Of a stretch of DNA of 64,000 nucleotides, positions 33,122 to 41,499 are shown piece by piece. The stretch comes from VRUE01 sp963702035. GTDB lineage: Bacteria > Actinomycetota > Thermoleophilia > Solirubrobacterales > 70-9. The notes beneath the pieces were generated by a model that saw nothing but the letters and a program-made list of their open reading frames with translations, searched no databases and was not told the origin of the DNA. Each line of letters starts with the position of its first letter. Position 1 is the stretch's first letter. A program made the translations under genes and the position numbers. The stretch lies in assembly GCA_963702035.1 (NCBI GenBank), contig OY969700.1, positions 930,001 to 994,000 on the forward strand. The letters are read 5' to 3'.

Positions 33122-33644
33122 ATGCCTCGCCTTCGTCTACCCTTGCTCGCCATCGGGTTTACCGCCATCGCGGCACTCACTCTCGGCGCCTGCGGCGGCG
33201 AAGACGCCAAGCTGCTGCCCGGCGAGACCGCGCGGGAGATCACCGCGAATCTCGACACCGTTCAGCAGCTCTCCGACGAAGGAGACTGCCTTGGCGCCGA
33301 AAGCGCCGCCCAGCAGGTCGGCGAACAGATCGAAGCGCTGGAAGGCGTGGACGTCAAGCTGAAGCGGGCGCTAGAAGAAGGGGCGGTGCGGCTCGAAGAA
33401 GTGATAGCGAGTTGCGAAGAGTTCGACCACCGAAGCGATCGCCCCCGCGGAAATCCCAACCGAACCGAAAGGCGAAGAAAAGGCGCCGAAGGAAAAGCCG
33501 GCCAAGGAAAAGGCAGAAAAGCCGAAGGAAGAAGAAGCGGCGCCGGAAAGCGCTCCGCCACCAGCGCCGCCCGCCGAAGAAGAAGGCTCCGAAGAAAGCT
33601 CTGGCGGAGTCGGCCCCGGTACCCCCGCGGAAGAAGGCGAATGA
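33122..33644 (+). pseudogene. Lipoprotein with acidic/Lys-Glu-rich tail, one-base frameshift
   Basis: About 174 codons. The lipobox is LTLGACGG, so it is attached to the outer face of the membrane. A helical domain follows (TVQQLSDEGDCLGAESAAQQ, VGEQIEALEGVDVKLKRALE). After ASCEE the frame must change at GTTCGACC (33421-33428); the shifted frame gives TTEAIAPAEIPTEPKGEEKA and a long Glu/Lys/Pro tail ending in EEGE-TGA at 33642-33644. That stop overlaps the kinase ATG at 33641 (ATGA), which strongly supports the shifted frame as the real one. Without the shift, the gene would run into the kinase as an artificial fusion. Confidence 0.75.
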
Positions 33645-34870
33645 TGGAGGCCGGGACCCTCTCGGGCCGCTACGAGCTTGGCGACCGCCTCGGCTCCGGC
33701 GGGATGTCGAACGTCTACCTCGCCACCGACCTGACTCTCGAGCGCACCGTAGCGGTCAAGATCCTCGCCGAGCACCTCTCCGACGACGAGCGCTTCGTCG
33801 CCCGCTTCCGCCGCGAGGCGCTGGCCGTCGCCAAGTTGATCCATCCCAACATCGTCCAGGTCTACGACACCGGGATCGACGACGGGCGCCACTACATCGT
33901 CATGGAGTACGTCGACGGACGCTCCGGAGCGCAGATCCTGCAACGACAGGGGCCGATCGGCCCCGAGACGGCGGCCGAGGCCGGCATCCAGGCCTGCGCC
34001 GGCCTCGACTACGCCCACCGGCGCGGGATCATCCATCGCGACGTCAAGCCCGGCAACCTGATGATCGTCGGCGGCCCGGTCGGCGGCGGCGCGATGACGG
34101 TCAAGCTGACCGACTTCGGCATCGCCCGGGCGCTGGCGCAGACCCGGATCACCCAGGTCGGCTCGGTTGTCGGCACCGCCGCATACCTCGCGCCCGAGCA
34201 GGTGCGCGGCGAGGAGGCGACCCCGGCGACGGACGTCTATGCGCTCGGCGTCGTCCTCTACCAGTTCCTCACCGGGCGCCTGCCCTACGAGGGCTCGACC
34301 CTGGCCGAGCTGGCGGTGCGCCAGCAGAACGAGCGCCCGCTCGCCCCGAGCACCTACAACGACGCCGTCCCCGGGCCTCTTGGCGGGGCCGTCCTGCGGG
34401 CGCTCGAAGGCGACCCGGCGCGGCGCTACGCCAGCGCCGACGAGCTGGCCGGCGGCCTACAGCTGGGCCTGCAGGGCGAGGACGTCACCCTTCCCCTCGA
34501 CGAGGGCACGGCGGCGACCGGCGTGCTCGGCGGAGAGACTGCGACGCGCCGCCTCGACCAGACCGAGCGCACCGAGCTGCGCCCACCGTCGCCGAGCCGC
34601 CGCCCGGTAGCACGGGCGCCACAACAGGACCCCTATTCATCACCGCCGCCGGCCGCGCCCCCGGCTGCCAAGAAACGCGGCGCGTTCTCCCGCTTCGTCC
34701 GCTTCGTGCTCGCCGCGGTAGCGCTCGTCCTCATAGCCGCGGCGGTAGCGGCGGCGGTCATCCTCGCCACCGACAAGGCAACCGGAGTTCACGCGACTGA
34801 AGTGGCGGGGAACTCCGTGGAAAAGGTCGTCGAAGAGTTCAAGGAACTGGTCAAGAAGAACACCGAATAG
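33641..34870 (+). CDS. Membrane-anchored Ser/Thr protein kinase (PknB-like)
   Basis: 409 residues. The kinase domain (about 8-270) has GDRLGSGGMSNVYLA (P-loop), VAVKIL (Lys), IIHRDVKPGN (catalytic loop), LTDFGIARA (DFG) and GTAAYLAPEQ (activation end). A Pro/Ala-rich linker (SSPPPAAPPAAKKRGA), one transmembrane helix (FVLAAVALVLIAAAVAAAVIL) and a short extracytoplasmic helix (VVEEFKELVKKNTE) follow. There are no PASTA domains. It is translationally coupled to the upstream lipoprotein, which may be its sensor partner. Confidence 0.93.
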   Translation: MMEAGTLSGRYELGDRLGSGGMSNVYLATDLTLERTVAVKILAEHLSDDERFVARFRREALAVAKLIHPNIVQVYDTGIDDGRHYIVMEYVDGRSGAQILQRQGPIGPETAAEAGIQACAGLDYAHRRGIIHRDVKPGNLMIVGGPVGGGAMTVKLTDFGIARALAQTRITQVGSVVGTAAYLAPEQVRGEEATPATDVYALGVVLYQFLTGRLPYEGSTLAELAVRQQNERPLAPSTYNDAVPGPLGGAVLRALEGDPARRYASADELAGGLQLGLQGEDVTLPLDEGTAATGVLGGETATRRLDQTERTELRPPSPSRRPVARAPQQDPYSSPPPAAPPAAKKRGAFSRFVRFVLAAVALVLIAAAVAAAVILATDKATGVHATEVAGNSVEKVVEEFKELVKKNTE

Positions 34871-34884
34871 GACGGCGCATCAGG

Positions 34885-35007
34885 GAGAGGACCGGGGGTG
34901 TCCTCCTGCTTGCTGGGTTTTTCGCCTCTTCGATTGCGGCCGTCCGGGGATGTTGTCGGGGCGAAAAACAGGACGCCGCTGCGCCGGAGGACACCCCCGG
35001 TCCTCTC
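34885..35007. terminator. Nested long inverted repeats between pknB-like and tgt
   Basis: The outer arms 34885-34906 and 34986-35007 are perfectly complementary over 22 bp. An inner repeat, GTTTTTCGCC (34917-34926) with GGCGAAAAAC (34970-34979), gives a 123-nt two-tier hairpin. It lies between convergent gene ends and reaches into the tgt stop codon, so it should terminate both transcripts. Confidence 0.75.
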
Positions 35008-36214
35008 AATCGAGCGCTTGCCAGGGTGCAGCGCCCTTCAGAACGGAAGCTGAGTAGGAGCTGAAGGAACCGGCCGCAATGGCGGTCCGGGCGTGAGTTA
35101 CAAGCTCGTTCATGTATGTGAGGTTGTGGAGGCAGAGGAGGCGGACGGCGGTCAGCTCCTCGGCGCGTGAGAGGTAGCTGAGGTAGTCGCGGTCGTGGTG
35201 TTGGCAGGCGGGGCAGGGGCAGCCTTCGGCGATCGGGTCGCGGTTGCCCTCCCAGCCGGCCTTGCGCAGGTCGAGGCGGAAGCGGTTGGCGGGGTCGGGG
35301 ACGAGGGCGGTGCCGTGGCGGGCGAGGCGGGTCGGGATCGCGCAGTCGAAGACGTCGAGGCCGAGGGCGATGCCGCTGAGCAGGCCGTCAACGTCGCCGA
35401 TGCCGAGCAGGTGCTTGGGAGCCTCCGCGGGCAGCAGCGGCGCGGTCATCTCCAGCACGCCCCGCATCTCCTCCTTGTCGCGGCCGAGCGTCCCGCCGAT
35501 CGCGATCCCGTCGACACCGGCCGCGGCGACTGCCTGCGCCGACTCACACCGCAGATCCTCGTGGACTCCACCCTGGACGATGCCAAACACGGCCTGCCCC
35601 GCCGGACCGTGCTCCCCGTGCCACTCCAGGCAACGGTCCAGCCAGCGATGCGTGCGCTCCATCGAGCGCGCGGTGTAGTCGCGGTCGGCGTGGTAGGGCG
35701 TGCACTCGTCGAAGACCAGGGCGATGTCCGATCCCAGCTTCGCCTGCACCTCCATCGAGACCTCGGGCGAGATGAACAGCGCCTTGCCGTCCCTGTAGGA
35801 CTTGAAGCGCACCCCCTCCTCGCCGATCGAGACAACCGACCCATGATCTCCCCCGGGCCGCCCCTTCCCCTTGACCTCGTCAGCCACCCCGCCGTGCGCC
35901 AGCGAGAAGACCTGAAACCCGCCCGAGTCGGTGATCAGCGCCTTGTCCCACCCCATGAACCCATGCAGCCCCCCGGCAGCAGCAATCCGATCCGGCCCTG
36001 GCGAGACGAACAGGTGGTACGTATTCCCAAGGATCAGCTGATAGCCCATTCCAGCTACCTCAAGCGAGTCCAAACCGCGCACCGTCCCCTTCGTCGCGAG
36101 CGGAATGAACGCAGGCGTCCGAACGTCTCCGTGTGCGGTATGAAGCATCCCGGCCCTGGCTGCCCCGTCCCGCGCCTCGACCTCGAAGCTCAACCTCTGC
36201 GGCTCGACCCTCAT
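35006..36214 (-). CDS. tgt: tRNA-guanine (queuine) transglycosylase
   Basis: 402 residues from ATG 36214. It exchanges guanine-34 for a queuosine precursor in GUN tRNAs. Motifs: DSGGFQVFSLAHG (active-site Asp), GIVQGGVHEDLR, AIGGTLGRDKEEM, GLDVFDCAIPTRLAR (nucleophile Asp) and the zinc site CPCPACQHHDRDYL. No queA, queF or other queuosine genes are in the window. The gene is flanked on both sides by long nested inverted repeats. Confidence 0.95.
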   Translation of the reverse strand: MRVEPQRLSFEVEARDGAARAGMLHTAHGDVRTPAFIPLATKGTVRGLDSLEVAGMGYQLILGNTYHLFVSPGPDRIAAAGGLHGFMGWDKALITDSGGFQVFSLAHGGVADEVKGKGRPGGDHGSVVSIGEEGVRFKSYRDGKALFISPEVSMEVQAKLGSDIALVFDECTPYHADRDYTARSMERTHRWLDRCLEWHGEHGPAGQAVFGIVQGGVHEDLRCESAQAVAAAGVDGIAIGGTLGRDKEEMRGVLEMTAPLLPAEAPKHLLGIGDVDGLLSGIALGLDVFDCAIPTRLARHGTALVPDPANRFRLDLRKAGWEGNRDPIAEGCPCPACQHHDRDYLSYLSRAEELTAVRLLCLHNLTYMNELVTHARTAIAAGSFSSYSASVLKGAAPWQALD

Positions 36215-36235
36215 CGAGTCACTGAATCCTGTCGA

Positions 36236-36365
36236 AGGACGAGCGGGGGCAGGTCTGACGGTTCCTCCCCCGGCACCGCGGAGTGATTCTTGCGCCGGAG
36301 GCGCAGCATCTTGCAGGCCGCGAAGCGGCCGTTGGGAATCCGGCAGGCCTGCCCCCGCTCGTCCT
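36236..36365. repeat. Nested long inverted repeat between tgt and gpmI
   Basis: The outer arms 36236-36253 and 36348-36365 match perfectly over 18 bp. Inside are two small hairpins, TGCGCC-GGA-GGCGCA and GGCCGC-GAA-GCGGCC. It starts 22 bp upstream of the tgt ATG and overlaps the gpmI stop, so it may terminate gpmI transcripts while shaping the tgt leader. Confidence 0.65.
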
Positions 36366-37875
36366 AACCGACAACGAGCGACTCGCCGGTCATCGCTTGA
36401 GGTTTTGGAATTCCGAGCAGTTGAAGAGCGGTGGGAGCAACGTCGGCCAGGATCCCGTGGTCGCGCAGCTCGACGCCCCCGGCGGTGACGATCAGGGGCA
36501 CCGGGTTGAGCGAGTGGGCGGTGTTGGGGGAGCCGTCGGGCTCGAGCATGTGGTCGCAGTTGCCGTGATCGGCGGTGACGATGCAGGCGCCGCCGCTCGC
36601 CTCGACCGCCGCGACGACGTCGCCGAGGCAGCCGTCGACCGCCTCGACCGCCTCGACGGCGGCCGGGATGACGCCGGTGTGGCCGACCATGTCGGGGTTG
36701 GCGAAGTTGATGATGCCGAAGCGGTAGTCGCCCCCGGACCAGTGCGAGACGAAGGTGTCGGCGGCGGCGCGGGCGCTCATCTCTGGCTTGTGGTCGTAGG
36801 TGGGCACGTCGCGGGGGGAGTCGACCAGACAGTGCTCCTCTCCCTCCCACTCCTCCTCGCGGCCGCCGTTGAAGAAGTAGGTGACGTGCGCGTACTTCTC
36901 GGTCTCGGCGACGTGCAGCTGGCGGCCGCCGGCCTCGGAGACGACCTCGGCCAGGGTCGTCGTCGGGCGCGCCTCGGGAAAGGCGACCGGGTACGGCCAG
37001 CCCTTGCGGTACGAAGTCATCGTCGTCAGGTCGAGCACCGGACCGCCGGCGCGGGAGAACTCGTCGAAATCGGGATCCGCCAGGGCGCGGGTCATCTCCC
37101 GCGCCCGGTCCGGGCGGAAGTTGATGAAGATCGCCACGTCGCCCTCCACAGCGCCGTCGTAGTCGCCGATCACGGTCGGCTTGACGAACTCGTCGGTCTC
37201 CTCGTGCTCATAGGAGGCGTCGATCGCCTCCGCCGAGCCGCTCGCGTGCTGGCCACGGCCGTGGACGATCGCGTCGTAGGCGAGCTTGATCCGCTCCCAG
37301 CGCGTATCGCGGTCCATCGCGTAGTAACGGCCGCTGACAGTGGCGACACGACCCGCCTGGCGCAACCAGCGCTCCAGCTCGCCGAGATAGCCACGGCCGC
37401 CGTGGGGCAGCGTGTCGCGGCCGTCGGTGAAGGCGTGGAAGACGACGTCGGGGACGCCCTCCTGCGAGGCCAGCTCGATCGTCGCCTCGATGTGCTCCCA
37501 GCCGGAGTGGACGCCGCCGTCGGAGACGAGACCGAGCAGATGCAGGCGCCCGCGCGGGCTGCGGCGAGCGCGTTCGCAGGCCGCCAGCAGAGCCTCGTTC
37601 TCGAAGAAACTGCCGTCGGCGATCGAGTCGTCGATCCGGGCCAGATCCTGCTTGACGATCGCGCCGGCGCCGAGGTTGAGGTGGCCGACCTCCGAGTTGC
37701 CCATCTGCCCGTCGGGCAGCCCGACGTCGCGACCCTGGGCGGAGAGTTCGGTATGCGGGAATTGCGCCCAAAGACGGTCAAAGACTGGAGTGTTGGCAAG
37801 GGAGATTGCGTTGCCAGGACCGGGACGGGCGATCCCCCATCCATCGAGGATGACCAAGGCAACCGATTGACTCAT
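36364..37875 (-). CDS. gpmI: 2,3-bisphosphoglycerate-independent phosphoglycerate mutase
   Basis: 503 residues, standard for the Mn-dependent enzyme interconverting 3- and 2-phosphoglycerate. The phosphatase-like active site is visible: ILDGWG (metal Asp), GQMGNSEVGHLN (catalytic Ser), DGRDT, FRPDRAR, NFANPDMVGHTG and TADHGNCD. It begins 7 bp after the tpiA stop and is the last gene of a gap-pgk-tpiA-gpmI series. Confidence 0.96.
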   Translation of the reverse strand: MSQSVALVILDGWGIARPGPGNAISLANTPVFDRLWAQFPHTELSAQGRDVGLPDGQMGNSEVGHLNLGAGAIVKQDLARIDDSIADGSFFENEALLAACERARRSPRGRLHLLGLVSDGGVHSGWEHIEATIELASQEGVPDVVFHAFTDGRDTLPHGGRGYLGELERWLRQAGRVATVSGRYYAMDRDTRWERIKLAYDAIVHGRGQHASGSAEAIDASYEHEETDEFVKPTVIGDYDGAVEGDVAIFINFRPDRAREMTRALADPDFDEFSRAGGPVLDLTTMTSYRKGWPYPVAFPEARPTTTLAEVVSEAGGRQLHVAETEKYAHVTYFFNGGREEEWEGEEHCLVDSPRDVPTYDHKPEMSARAAADTFVSHWSGGDYRFGIINFANPDMVGHTGVIPAAVEAVEAVDGCLGDVVAAVEASGGACIVTADHGNCDHMLEPDGSPNTAHSLNPVPLIVTAGGVELRDHGILADVAPTALQLLGIPKPQAMTGESLVVG

Positions 37876-37882
37876 CGGTCCG

Positions 37883-38632
37883 TCATGCCGCTTCTACGAT
37901 GGCGGCGAATTCTTCGGGGTCCAGGCTCGCGCCGCCGACCAGGGCGCCGTCGATATCCGGCTGCGCCATCAGCTCCGCCGCGTTGGCGGGCTTGACCGAG
38001 CCGCCGTAGAGGACCCTCACGGCGTCGGCGACTGCGCCGCTCTCGCGCAGCACGTCGCGGATGAAGGCGCATGCCTCCTGGGCCTGCTCAGGACTGGCGG
38101 TGCGGCCGGTGCCGATCGCCCAGATCGGCTCGTAGGCGACGACGACCTTCGCCAGGTCGATCGACTCGACCGCGGCCAGATCGGCCTGCAGCTGGCGCTC
38201 CAGCACTCCCTTCGTCTGGTCCGCGTCGCGCGCCTCCCCGCTCTCGCCGACGCAGAGGATCGGCTCGAGGCCGGCGGCGAGGGCCGCGGGCACCTTGCGC
38301 GCCAGCGCCTCGTCGGTCTCGTTGAAGTACTGGCGCCGCTCGGAGTGGCCGAGGACGACCGCCTCGACATCGAGCTCGACCAGCATCGGCGCGGAGACCT
38401 CGCCGGTGAACGCCCCCGAGCCCTCCTCATGCATGTTCTGGGCGGCGATCTTCACCGCGGTGCCGTAGCGCCGCTCGACCACCGCGGTCAGGGCGGTGAA
38501 CGGCGCGCAGATGACGACGTCGCTCTGGGTCGCCGCGATCCGCGGCAGCAGCACGTTGACGAAGGCGGCCGCCTCGGCGACGGTCTTGTGCATCTTCCAG
38601 TTGGCGGCGATGTAGGGGGTGCGGTCAGGCAT
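37883..38632 (-). CDS. tpiA: Triosephosphate isomerase
   Basis: 249 residues, TIM barrel. Residues AANWKMHKT (Lys), VVLGHSERRQYF (electrophilic His), VVAYEPIWAIGTGRTAS (catalytic Glu, phosphate loop) and LYGGSVKPANA are all present. It interconverts DHAP and glyceraldehyde-3-phosphate. It overlaps pgk by 8 bp, indicating one operon. Confidence 0.97.
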   Translation of the reverse strand: MPDRTPYIAANWKMHKTVAEAAAFVNVLLPRIAATQSDVVICAPFTALTAVVERRYGTAVKIAAQNMHEEGSGAFTGEVSAPMLVELDVEAVVLGHSERRQYFNETDEALARKVPAALAAGLEPILCVGESGEARDADQTKGVLERQLQADLAAVESIDLAKVVVAYEPIWAIGTGRTASPEQAQEACAFIRDVLRESGAVADAVRVLYGGSVKPANAAELMAQPDIDGALVGGASLDPEEFAAIVEAA

Positions 38633-39818
38633 CTCTCAGGGCCTCCACGCCCGGCAGTTTCTTTCCCTCCAGCAGCTCCAAGGACGCTCCTCCCCCGGTC
38701 GACACCCAATCCACTTTCTCAGCCAGGCCAAACTGGTGCAGCGCGGCAACCGAGTCGCCGCCGCCGACGACGGTCGTCCCGGGCGCGGCGGCGACCGCGT
38801 CGGCGACGGTTCGCGTCCCGGCGGCGAACGGCTCCAGCTCGAAGGCGCCCATCGGACCATTCCAGAGCACGGTCCCGGCGGCGGCGATGCGCTCGGCGTA
38901 GGCTGCGGCGGTGCGCGGGCCGACGTCGAGCCCCATCCAGCCATCCGGCACCTCGACCGCGTCGCTCTCGCGCCGCTCGGTCGCCGCGTCGAAGCTCTTG
39001 CCCAGCACCAGGTTGACCGGCAGGATCAGCTCGCAGTCGGATCCCTCCGCCTTGCGCAACGCCTCCTCGGCGAGCTTCACCCCTGCCTCCTCGACCAGCG
39101 AGTCGCCGGTGGCGATGCCCTGGGCGCGGAAGAAGCTGAAGCACATCGCGCCGCCGATCAGGATGCTGTCGGCGACTTCGAGGAAGCGGTCGATGACTCC
39201 GACCTTGTCGCTCACCTTGGCGCCGCCGAGCACGACGACCAGCGGCCGCTCCGGCGATTCGACGACCCGCATCAGCTCATTGACCTCGCTCTCGAGCAGC
39301 AGCCCGGCGTAGCCGGGCAGCAGGTGAGCGACCCCCTCGGTGCTGGCATGAGCCCGGTGGGCGGCGCCGAAGGCGTCGTTGACGTAGACGTCGGCCAACC
39401 GCGCCAAAGAATCGGCCAGATCTGGGTCGTTCTCAGTCTCGCCGGGCTCGAAACGAACGTTCTCGAGAAGAAGAACATCGCCGGACTTGAGTTCATCCGC
39501 CATGGCTTCGACCTCTGGACCGACCACCGCGGGCGCCTGCTGAACCTCACAGCCAAGCAACTCAGCCAACCTCTCGCCGACTGGCTTCATCGAGAGCTCC
39601 GGCACAACCTCGCCCTTGGGGCGTCCAAGATGGGACGCGAGGATTAGGGAAAAACCGCGGTCACGCAGTAGTTCCAGCGTAGGAAGGGCACCGCGAATGC
39701 GCGTGTCGTCGGTTACACGACCGTCCTCCAGGGGGACATTGAAGTCCACCCGAACCAAGACACGCCTCCCCCCATTTACCAAATCCTGAACAGTTCTGGG
39801 GAAGGTTCTGGCGGCCAT
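38625..39818 (-). CDS. pgk: Phosphoglycerate kinase
   Basis: 397 residues. Substrate-binding blocks VRVDFNVPL and LASHLGRPKGE are in the N-terminal lobe. GGAKVSDKVGVID and the nucleotide-binding GAFELEPFAAGT and GGGDSVAALHQFG are in the C-terminal lobe. It makes ATP from 1,3-bisphosphoglycerate. A 174-bp gap containing a dispersed repeat separates it from gap upstream; it overlaps tpiA downstream by 8 bp. Confidence 0.97.
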   Translation of the reverse strand: MAARTFPRTVQDLVNGGRRVLVRVDFNVPLEDGRVTDDTRIRGALPTLELLRDRGFSLILASHLGRPKGEVVPELSMKPVGERLAELLGCEVQQAPAVVGPEVEAMADELKSGDVLLLENVRFEPGETENDPDLADSLARLADVYVNDAFGAAHRAHASTEGVAHLLPGYAGLLLESEVNELMRVVESPERPLVVVLGGAKVSDKVGVIDRFLEVADSILIGGAMCFSFFRAQGIATGDSLVEEAGVKLAEEALRKAEGSDCELILPVNLVLGKSFDAATERRESDAVEVPDGWMGLDVGPRTAAAYAERIAAAGTVLWNGPMGAFELEPFAAGTRTVADAVAAAPGTTVVGGGDSVAALHQFGLAEKVDWVSTGGGASLELLEGKKLPGVEALRDA

Positions 39819-39860
39819 TTCCGTGTGATCAGTCCGGAAATGACGCGGTCCAGGCGTCGT

Positions 39861-39925
39861 CAGGCAAGGACGCAGGGAGCCCGAACAGCAGCGCTATTCG
39901 GGCGACTGAGGACGCAGCATGGCGG
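39861..39925 (-). repeat. Dispersed intergenic repeat, copy 3 (inverted), between gap and pgk
   Basis: On the minus strand it reads CATGCTGCGTCCTCAGTCG, then a core hairpin GCCCGAA...TTCGGGC, then TCCCTGCGTCCTTG. It shares its skeleton with copies at 6133-6227 and 47258-47332. It is inside the glycolytic operon, so it will be present in any gap-pgk transcript. Confidence 0.6.
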
Positions 39926-39992
39926 CGAACTGGGCCCGTCATTTACGACTGAGCGCCGGAAATGTCCGTCAGAACCTTCACGAAATGTTCGC

Positions 39993-40994
39993 CTACACCT
40001 TCCCGGCAAGCTCTACGCACCTATTGCTGTAGCCCCACTCGTTGTCGTACCAGGCCAGCACCTTGATCATCTTGCCCTCGCCGATCGCCATCGTCTGACC
40101 GGAGTCGAAGATCGAGGAGTGCGGATCGCCGACGATGTCGGTGGAGACGATCGGGTCCTCGGTGTAGCTGAGGATCCCCTTCATCGGGCCTTCCGCCGCC
40201 GCCTTGACCGCCGCGTTGACGGCGTCCGGGTCGGTCGGCGTTGACGGCGTGAAGACGAGGTCGACGATCGAGCCGGTGATTACCGGCGCCCGCATCGCGC
40301 AGCCGTTGAGCTTGCCGTTCAGCTCGGGCAGGACGAGGCCGACGGCCTTGGCGGCGCCGGTCGTCGTCGGGATCAGGTTGACCGCGGCTGCGCGCGCCCG
40401 GCGCAGGTCCTTGTGCGGCATGTCCTGCAGGCGCTGGTCGGCGGTATAGGCGTGGATCGTCGTCATCAGCCCCTGCTCGATCCCGAAGGAGTCGTTGAGG
40501 ACCTTGGCGACGGGAGCCAGGCAGTTCGTCGTGCAGGAGGCGTTGGAGATGATGTGATGGTTCTCCGGGTCGTAATCGCTGTCGAAGTTGACGCCGAGCG
40601 CCACGGTCACATCGGGTTCCTTTGCGGGGGCCGAGATGATCACCTTCTTGGCGCCGGCGGCGAGGTGCTTGGCGGCGTCCTCGCGGCCCGTGAAGAGCCC
40701 GGTCGACTCGATCACCACGTCGACGCCGAGGTCGCCCCAGGGCAGCGCCGCCGGGTCGCGCTCGGAGAGCACCTTCAGTGGCTTACCGTCGATCGTCAGC
40801 AAGCCCTCCCCCGCCTCGACCTCGCCCGGGAAGCGGCCCAGGATCGAGTCGTACTTGAGCAGGTGGGCGAGCGTGCCGGTGTCGGTGATGTCGTTGACGG
40901 CGACGAACTCGAGGTCCGCACCGGCCGCGTGGGCGGCGCGGAAGAGATTGCGCCCGATGCGGCCGAAGCCGTTGATGCCGACCTTCACTGCCAT
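39993..40994 (-). CDS. gap: Glyceraldehyde-3-phosphate dehydrogenase, type I
   Basis: 333 residues from ATG 40994, with AGGAGG upstream. NAD-binding GINGFGRIGR is at the start, the catalytic Cys is in SNASCTTNCLAP, and WYDNEWGYSNR closes the C-terminus. It is first of gap-pgk-tpiA-gpmI. Pro/Ser spacing and an Asn-Asp (VNDI) at the end of beta-2 fit NAD specificity. Confidence 0.97.
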   Translation of the reverse strand: MAVKVGINGFGRIGRNLFRAAHAAGADLEFVAVNDITDTGTLAHLLKYDSILGRFPGEVEAGEGLLTIDGKPLKVLSERDPAALPWGDLGVDVVIESTGLFTGREDAAKHLAAGAKKVIISAPAKEPDVTVALGVNFDSDYDPENHHIISNASCTTNCLAPVAKVLNDSFGIEQGLMTTIHAYTADQRLQDMPHKDLRRARAAAVNLIPTTTGAAKAVGLVLPELNGKLNGCAMRAPVITGSIVDLVFTPSTPTDPDAVNAAVKAAAEGPMKGILSYTEDPIVSTDIVGDPHSSIFDSGQTMAIGEGKMIKVLAWYDNEWGYSNRCVELAGKV

Positions 40995-41036
40995 GAAGTC
41001 ACGTCCTCCTGGATCGATTCGTTGTCGTCTTGAAAG

Positions 41037-41399
41037 TTAGTCACTGCCGATCGTCACCTCTATTTCGTACCCGTCCGGGTCCTGCAGGAACGCCGAGTAG
41101 GAGCCGGAGCCGTGCGAGCGCCGCTCACCGGGCTCGCCGACGGGGTTACCGCCCGCCTTAACCCCTTGTTCCCAGGCCGCCTTGACGGCGACGATCCCCA
41201 GCCCCGAGAAGCTGAGCAGGCCGAAGCCAGGTTTGGCCGGATGGTGCGCGGCGATGAAGAAGACTGGCTTGGCGATGCCCCAGCCGATCGTCTCGTCCTG
41301 CTCAAAATGGCGCCGCCAGCCAAGCGGCGCGAGCAGCGCGTCGTAGAAGGACGCGCTCCGCTCGAGGTCGGAAACCTCTAGAAGAACGTGGTGCAACAT
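41037..41399 (-). CDS. VOC-superfamily (glyoxalase-like) protein
   Basis: 120 residues from ATG 41399; a longer ATG start at 41453 would cover upstream non-homologous sequence. The paired beta-alpha-beta-beta-beta modules read MLHHVLLEVSDLERSASFYD, LAPLGW, and YSAFLQDPDGYEIEVT, with a metal-type His near the start and Glu at the end. The family includes glyoxalase I, dioxygenases and resistance proteins; the substrate is unknown. A TAGCCT box lies about 10 nt before the start. Confidence 0.82.
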   Translation of the reverse strand: MLHHVLLEVSDLERSASFYDALLAPLGWRRHFEQDETIGWGIAKPVFFIAAHHPAKPGFGLLSFSGLGIVAVKAAWEQGVKAGGNPVGEPGERRSHGSGSYSAFLQDPDGYEIEVTIGSD

Positions 41400-41455
41400 C
41401 GGGCTGGGGAGGCTATAGGGGCCACCGGGCGCCCCGTCGCCCGCCCCAGTCACCC

Positions 41456-41498
41456 CTGACCTGCATCGAACCCCTATTTGGGGCTCGATGCAGGTCAG
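41456..41498 (-). terminator. Hairpin terminator of the ABC exporter operon
   Basis: CTGACCTGCATCGA (41456-41469) pairs with TCGATGCAGGTCAG (41485-41498). Inside, CCCC-TATTT-GGGG pairs again after one mismatch. It lies 2 bp beyond the permease stop. Confidence 0.8.
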
Positions 41499-41499
41499 G

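Noticed and set aside
33053..34870. A single 605-residue fusion of an N-terminal membrane protein with a Ser/Thr kinase
   Set aside because: The segment between 33430 and 33640 reads as low-quality Arg-rich sequence in that frame but as a clean Glu/Lys/Pro tail ending at an ATGA overlap in the shifted frame, so these are two genes with a one-base frameshift.
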